From JAJZEO01 sp964350315 (GTDB lineage: Bacteria > Chlamydiota > Chlamydiia > Chlamydiales > 2-12-FULL-49-11), in contig CAYGJD010000001.1 in NCBI GenBank assembly GCA_964350315.1, positions 128,951-192,950 of the forward strand: a stretch of 64,000 bases of DNA. Reading direction: 5' to 3'. Below the pieces are notes generated by a model. It was given only the letters and a program-made list of their open reading frames with translations, was not told the DNA's origin and did not search any database. Positions within the stretch are counted from its first letter, which is position 1, and every line of letters starts with the position of its first letter. Shown piece by piece: positions 59,401-64,000 of this stretch. Position numbers and translations under genes: made by a program.

Positions 59401-62082
59401 TTCTAAAGGCTTTTTTCGATGCTCTTGGATGATATTTGCTACTAGCGATGTCCATCCCGTTTGATGAGAAGCACCAAGCCCCTTGCCGCTATCTCCATGA
59501 AAATATTCAAAGAACAATATCTGATCATTCAGTTCCATCTCTTCTAGATGATTGATGTCCTTGAAAATCGGACGCACGCCGTCTTTTCCTTTTTTAAAAA
59601 GAGAGATAGTATTTTCAGCAAATTTATTGGCTATCTCTTCCAAAGAAACCTCCTCACCATTCCCAAAATCGAATTTAAAATCATCTCCTAGAATGTGTCG
59701 CATTCTTCTTAGATTCTGAATGAGAGCATAATTGAGAGGAAACCAAATTGGACCTCGCCAGTTTGAATTTCCTCCGTACATCCCAATTGTAGACTCGCCT
59801 GGTGTATATGAAACTTCTGAATCATAAAGCTTGTATGGATGATCTTTGTGTGCCTTTGACAAGCTACGTAATCCATAGTCTGAGCGAAATTCGTTTGGAT
59901 CCCAAATTCGTTTATAGACTCGATGGATTCTGTCTAATGGAACAAGAGAGAGTATGTAATGTGTTTTGCCATCTTTTTTTATTTTAGAGACGCAGTTGTC
60001 GAGTAAATCCATTCGGTTCTCGTGAAACCACTCAAATTTTGGATGAAATTCCTGAAGTTCTCTAAGCTCCTCTTCAGAAAATGAATCGATCGCAAAAAGA
60101 GGGATAATTCCAACAACCGAGCGGACTGCTATTCTTTCATGCTTCCCATTTGGAAAAGATAAAACATCATAGAAAAATCCATCTTCTTCGTCCCAATTTT
60201 GTACATCTCTATTGGGAGAATGATTTAGTGCTGCTGCAATATAGACAAAGTGTTGGAAAAATTTTGTGACCATCGGTTCGTAATTTTTGTTGACCCGTGA
60301 GAGCTCAACTGCGATACGCATCATCGTTAAACAAAAAAGGCCCATCCATCCAGTGCCATCTGATTGTTCAATAATCCCTCCATCTGGAAGAGGTTTGCTT
60401 CTGTCTAACACTCCAATGTTATCAAGCCCTAAAAACCCCCCTTCAAAGATGTTATTCCCTTTAGAGTCTTCTCGGTTCACCCACCAAACAAAATTGATCA
60501 CGAGCTTATCAAATGACCTCTGCAAGAAATTTATATCGCCCTTTCCCTTTTGCTCTTTTTCCATGATAAAGAGTCGGTAGAGACAAATAGCCTGAATGGG
60601 TGGATTGAGATCAGAAAATTCCCATTCGTATGCGGGAATTTGACCATTTGGATGTTGAAATTGCTCTGTAATTAAAAGACCAAGCTGATCCTTTGCAAGT
60701 GCCATATCGTAAAGGCCTATTGTGATTGAGTGGTAAGCTAAGTCCCAGGCTGCAAACCAAGGATATTCCCATTTGTCCGGCATTACAATAACATGTTTGC
60801 AAACAAGATGTTGCCACTTTAAGTTTCGGACAAGTTCTTGACGCCTGCAACCGGGAAATTCAATCTCATCCCCTTTCATCCAATGATTTGCAATAAACAA
60901 ATAGAGTTGTCTACTCCAAAGTTGAGAGGCTATTGCCCGTCGTTGAATCATTTTTTCTTCTGCAGAGCCTAAATTATCTAAGATAAGCGCGTAAAATTCA
61001 TCGGCTTCTGTTTTTCTCTGGTCGATAAAGTTCTCAATGTTAGCAAGCGGCTCATCGAGAAGCGTTTGACCAAGTCTAAGATACCTGACTACAGAATCCC
61101 CTGCTTTTACATTGAGATCTTTAAAATGAAAACAACCACGGGTTCCCTCGTTTGCAGGATTTACTGCATTTGCTTTTCCTTCGATGATTTTTTTGTGAAA
61201 AGCATCGCGTACATAAGGAGATTTATTTGTTCCGACATTCAGACTTTCTAAATCAGATTCATTTTCTGTAAAATAAACATCACAATCTGATGATGCGTAC
61301 AAATAAAATTTACCCAGAGAGTAATCTACATCAAGCATTGGAAATGGCTCTGAACCGTCGTCATCGAGTTCAATCGACTTGTAATGCTCAGTCTCTTTAC
61401 CCTTCCACATCTTGGGCTTTGGTGGAGTTTCACTCACCCATGACCAAACATTTCTAAATGTGATTTGTGGAATGATATCTAATACAGCATCTTCTGGCCC
61501 TCGATTGAAGGCTTCAATTTTTATCAAAATTTCATCTACGTTTAATTTTGCATACTCAATGTGAATATCAAAGTAACGTTTTTCATCAAAAATTCCTGTA
61601 TCATAAAGCTCATATTCTGGATCGGTTTTACTTCTCTTCTTGTTTTCTTCAATCAACTGTTTATAGGGAAATTCTTTATGAGGATATTTATAGAGATATT
61701 GCATGTAGGCATGCGATGGAACATTGTCGAGGTGAAAGTATATCTCTTTTACATCTTCACCATGATTTGCCTCTTCAGGTGAGAGGCCGAAAAGTCTTTC
61801 TTTAAGATGTGAGTCGTGATGGTTCCAGAAAGCGACAGAAAATGCGACTATTTGATATCGATCACAAATTCCGGCAATTCCATCCTCACCCCACCTTGGA
61901 ACTCGCGATCTTGCCATGTCGTATGTGAAGTGATTCCAAGCATCGCCGTTTTCTGAGTAGTCTTCTCGGACTGTTCCCCACGCACGCTCAGAGACATAAG
62001 GCCCCCATTTGTCCCAAATAGAAAGTGAACCAATATGGTTTTGTTCAATCCGTATTTGTTCTTTCAAAAGTCGTTTTTTCAT
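59395..62082 (-). CDS. GH63-like glucosidase / MGH-type glycoside hydrolase
   Basis: An 895 aa protein with the (alpha/alpha)6-barrel layout of GH63-related enzymes. Notable segments: SERAWGTVREDYSENGDAW near the start, KWEYPWFAAWDLAYHSI, GGIIEQSDGTGWMGLFCLTM, and NSNWRGPIWFPLNYAL near the end, which carry acidic catalytic-site candidates of the family. No signal peptide, so it acts in the cytosol on glucosides or storage glycans. Large single gene with no clear ribosome site. Homologues occur in many bacteria with glycogen or trehalose metabolism; the substrate is not decided here. Confidence 0.85.
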   Translation of the reverse strand: MKKRLLKEQIRIEQNHIGSLSIWDKWGPYVSERAWGTVREDYSENGDAWNHFTYDMARSRVPRWGEDGIAGICDRYQIVAFSVAFWNHHDSHLKERLFGLSPEEANHGEDVKEIYFHLDNVPSHAYMQYLYKYPHKEFPYKQLIEENKKRSKTDPEYELYDTGIFDEKRYFDIHIEYAKLNVDEILIKIEAFNRGPEDAVLDIIPQITFRNVWSWVSETPPKPKMWKGKETEHYKSIELDDDGSEPFPMLDVDYSLGKFYLYASSDCDVYFTENESDLESLNVGTNKSPYVRDAFHKKIIEGKANAVNPANEGTRGCFHFKDLNVKAGDSVVRYLRLGQTLLDEPLANIENFIDQRKTEADEFYALILDNLGSAEEKMIQRRAIASQLWSRQLYLFIANHWMKGDEIEFPGCRRQELVRNLKWQHLVCKHVIVMPDKWEYPWFAAWDLAYHSITIGLYDMALAKDQLGLLITEQFQHPNGQIPAYEWEFSDLNPPIQAICLYRLFIMEKEQKGKGDINFLQRSFDKLVINFVWWVNREDSKGNNIFEGGFLGLDNIGVLDRSKPLPDGGIIEQSDGTGWMGLFCLTMMRIAVELSRVNKNYEPMVTKFFQHFVYIAAALNHSPNRDVQNWDEEDGFFYDVLSFPNGKHERIAVRSVVGIIPLFAIDSFSEEELRELQEFHPKFEWFHENRMDLLDNCVSKIKKDGKTHYILSLVPLDRIHRVYKRIWDPNEFRSDYGLRSLSKAHKDHPYKLYDSEVSYTPGESTIGMYGGNSNWRGPIWFPLNYALIQNLRRMRHILGDDFKFDFGNGEEVSLEEIANKFAENTISLFKKGKDGVRPIFKDINHLEEMELNDQILFFEYFHGDSGKGLGASHQTGWTSLVANIIQEHRKKPLES

Positions 62083-62130
62083 ACTTTTGACAATACGGAT
62101 TTAACCTTTTCTTCCTACCACCAATTTCAC

Positions 62131-62823
62131 CTATTTAGGCTTTCCCTTGTAATCAAGCATTTGCGTCACCACTTCAACGAGCCTATCCTCTATAGGATGA
62201 GCATCTTTCACGCTGCTCCAGAAAGTGTGTTCTTTTAGAGCAGTTGCAACTCTTGCTACTTTTTCATCAAGAGATGCGCAAGCAACATCAAGGCCAATAA
62301 CGTTGTCTTTTCCTAAATTATATTCAAGAGCTGGGTAAAGAGAGCGATAGCCGCAGATAATCCCTTTGGAAAGAGCTGTAACAATCTCATCCCCTGCACA
62401 AGAAAAAAGCTCTCTTGTTGCATAAAACCAGAGAGTAACGCCCCATTTTGGGCGACACATTCCGACAAAAGCGATGAATTGGCAAGCAAGGTTTGAAATA
62501 GCTACAATGTAACCTTCTTTTGCTAAACTCCACGTCTTCTGCACGCTATAACTAAATGGAAGTCTGATTAGTGTAACAACAGACCAAAAAAGACCTGTCA
62601 TAGTTCCCTGCATAAAAAGTCCATTTGCTGCAAAATATGTCTCTCTAAACGGTTGTCTTGTGCCAGCTGCAAAATAAAGTCTATCAATCGAAAATCGAGA
62701 AGCTTCTGATTGATCTCCCTCCTCTGCAAATGTTGCAATATTTTTAAATACGGCTCTAGTAATTAGCGTATAGCCTAATGAATCAAACATGTTCAGGTAG
62801 GGATTATCAGTCACTTCTTGCAT
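62131..62823 (-). CDS. Unknown protein with hydrophobic segments
   Basis: Start at the ATG at 62823 (GGAG 6 nt upstream); the longer ORF begins at a GTG. Not recognised. The 230 aa protein has moderately hydrophobic stretches at about 70-90 (NGLFMQGTMTGLFWSVVTLI) and about 105-125 (IVAISNLACQFIAFVGM), and a charged C-terminus. No signal peptide. The two nearby hydrophobic segments recall chlamydial inclusion-type proteins but the evidence is weak. It is divergent from mnmA, 66 bp apart, and convergent in no direction; the upstream gap carries the divergent promoter region. Confidence 0.6.
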   Translation of the reverse strand: MQEVTDNPYLNMFDSLGYTLITRAVFKNIATFAEEGDQSEASRFSIDRLYFAAGTRQPFRETYFAANGLFMQGTMTGLFWSVVTLIRLPFSYSVQKTWSLAKEGYIVAISNLACQFIAFVGMCRPKWGVTLWFYATRELFSCAGDEIVTALSKGIICGYRSLYPALEYNLGKDNVIGLDVACASLDEKVARVATALKEHTFWSSVKDAHPIEDRLVEVVTQMLDYKGKPK

Positions 62824-62889
62824 AAAGTTCTCCACTTTAATGATAAAGCGAGTATAATACTGTAAAGATTTCTTAAATTAAAGTTAAAT

Positions 62890-63972
62890 ATGCGCATTGC
62901 AGTAGCACTCTCAGGTGGGGTTGATTCTTCGGTTAGTCTTCTTCTTTTAAAGGAAGCAGGTCATGACGTTATTGCCCTATTTATGAAAAATTGGGAAGAT
63001 GATGATGATCCTGCTTGCCCTGCTGCACAAGACTACGAAGATGCTTTGATGATTTGTGAGAAACTAGGTGTTTCTTTGTATGCATTTAATTTTTGTGAAT
63101 CGTATTGGAACAATGTCTTTAGCCAATTTATAGATGAATTAAAATTAGGTTTCACTCCAAATCCAGACATTCTATGTAATCGCGAAATCAAATTTAAAGT
63201 TCTGCTTGATAAAGCAAAAGAGTTGAATGCTGATTTATTAGCAACAGGTCACTATGCGCAAATTCAAGATGGACAGCTTGTGCGTGGAATTGACCAAAAT
63301 AAAGATCAAACATACTTTCTTTATGCAATAGAGCGAGATGTGCTTTCGAAGGTGATCTTTCCTATCGGTGGTTATGAAAAAAGTGTTGTTCGTGATCTTG
63401 CTAAAAAACATGATTTGATTACCCACGACAAGCGTGATAGCACCGGAATTTGCTTCATTGGAAAAAGAAAGTTCAGTGATTTTATCTCTAAGTATATGCC
63501 TCCAACAAAAGGTCTATTTAAGACCCTTGATGGTGAAGTATTAGGAGAGCATAATGGCGCGTGGTTTTATACAATTGGACAAAGAAAAGGTTTAGGAATT
63601 GGTGGTGCAGGCGATGCCTGGTTTGTTGCAAGTAAAGACATTCAAACGCACGATGTTTTTGTTGTTCAAGGCGAAGACCATCCAGCACTTTTAAAAACCA
63701 TTATCTATGCGACAGATTTAAATTGGCTCATTGATGATCCCTTAAATAGTTCTTTTTCTAGCCCTCTTAAATGCACAGCGAAAATTCGATATCGCACTAA
63801 AGATCAGGAATGCAAAGTCACTCGTCTTGATGACAATCTCTATCAGATTGAGTTCGAAGTTCCTGTGAGAGCCGCAACAGATCGCCAATCAATTGTTTTT
63901 TATCAAAATAAAATTTGTTTAGGTGGCGGTTTAATTTCTTTAGAAAAGAAAAGTCTATTGATTGAATCTTAA
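62890..63972 (+). CDS. mnmA: tRNA-specific 2-thiouridylase MnmA
   Basis: MnmA makes 2-thiouridine at the wobble position of tRNA-Lys, -Glu and -Gln. The 360 aa protein has the PP-loop SGGVDSSVSLLLL (8-20), catalytic Cys96 in NPDILCNREIKF and Cys188 in STGICFIGKRKF, and the C-terminal barrel GEHNGAWFYTIGQRKGLGIGG. Full length for the family. A TATAAT (62853-62858) lies about 30 nt upstream of the ATG; there is no strong Shine-Dalgarno site. It is divergent from the 62131 gene. Confidence 0.96.
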   Translation: MRIAVALSGGVDSSVSLLLLKEAGHDVIALFMKNWEDDDDPACPAAQDYEDALMICEKLGVSLYAFNFCESYWNNVFSQFIDELKLGFTPNPDILCNREIKFKVLLDKAKELNADLLATGHYAQIQDGQLVRGIDQNKDQTYFLYAIERDVLSKVIFPIGGYEKSVVRDLAKKHDLITHDKRDSTGICFIGKRKFSDFISKYMPPTKGLFKTLDGEVLGEHNGAWFYTIGQRKGLGIGGAGDAWFVASKDIQTHDVFVVQGEDHPALLKTIIYATDLNWLIDDPLNSSFSSPLKCTAKIRYRTKDQECKVTRLDDNLYQIEFEVPVRAATDRQSIVFYQNKICLGGGLISLEKKSLLIES

Positions 63973-64000
63973 TCAAAGCCTTGATATGCTTGGAGCATGA

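Noticed and set aside
1..64000. CRISPR arrays, rRNA genes, integrases or transposases
   Set aside because: None seen on reading both strands; no regular direct repeats of array type and no recombinase motifs in the translated frames.

Overview
The window looks like chromosomal DNA from a member of the phylum Chlamydiae outside the family Chlamydiaceae, meaning an amoeba- or arthropod-associated 'environmental' chlamydia. Base composition is AT-rich by eye. The supporting genes are dnaN-recF beside smpB, waaA (Kdo transferase) next to leuS, a dicarboxylate/2-oxoglutarate translocator of the DASS family, an NTT/ATP-ADP-carrier-like protein, two SET-domain proteins, two tyrosine/dual-specificity phosphatases, and two large coiled-coil or hydrophobic proteins of inclusion/effector type. 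Aconitase and malic enzyme argue for a fuller TCA cycle than in Chlamydiaceae. Genus cannot be assigned from the sequence alone.

Layout. 1-6.2 kb: the 3' end of pgi, a glycosyltransferase, then recF, dnaN, smpB, a TerC-like protein and a lipoprotein hydrolase on the minus strand, and a GGQ release-factor-like rescue protein. 6.2-11.9 kb: a tripartite RND efflux operon (outer-membrane factor, membrane-fusion protein, AcrB-type pump). 12-16 kb: a GDPD phosphodiesterase diverging from an unknown membrane protein, and a kelch-sodium/solute symporter fusion of sialic-acid type. 16-24 kb is the most accessory-looking part: an unknown small protein, a SET protein, an orphan D12 adenine methyltransferase, an exported small protein, a dual-specificity phosphatase, a His/Cys/Met-rich DUF4396-like membrane protein, a 93-aa Cys-rich protein, and a 931-aa Ala-rich coiled-coil protein. 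24-30.5 kb: PepC, a GH5-like protein, a lipoprotein, a small membrane protein, a pentapeptide-repeat protein, a TauE-like permease, a basic unknown and Tpx.

30.5-39.2 kb: a tightly packed minus-strand unit reading permease, ABC ATPase, SAMHD1-like HD phosphohydrolase, NTT-like carrier, HlyD-type fusion protein, NodT-type outer-membrane factor and malic enzyme. It looks like a DevBCA-TolC-type exporter with nucleotide-related genes inserted, and its ATPase has lost the ABC signature glycines and the H-loop histidine. 39.2-42.4 kb: a 54-aa ORF, a lipoprotein phosphatase, two unknown proteins (one ankyrin-like with no ATG start and an in-frame nine-base G tract), and two tRNA genes (Met and initiator Met) with a terminator. 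42.4-48.4 kb: waaA, leuS and an SLC12-like cation-chloride cotransporter homologue. 48.6-57.7 kb: an unknown cytosolic protein, aconitase, a second SET protein, a DASS transporter, a PAS protein and a 753-aa putative effector. 57.7-64 kb: stand-alone aroE, an alpha/beta hydrolase, a GH63-like glucosidase, an unknown protein and mnmA.

No CRISPR array, insertion sequence, rRNA or phage module was seen. Most intergenic gaps are under 250 bp. Several starts were moved from the longest ORF to a downstream ATG or GTG, supported by a Shine-Dalgarno sequence, a stop/start overlap or a promoter inside the longer ORF.
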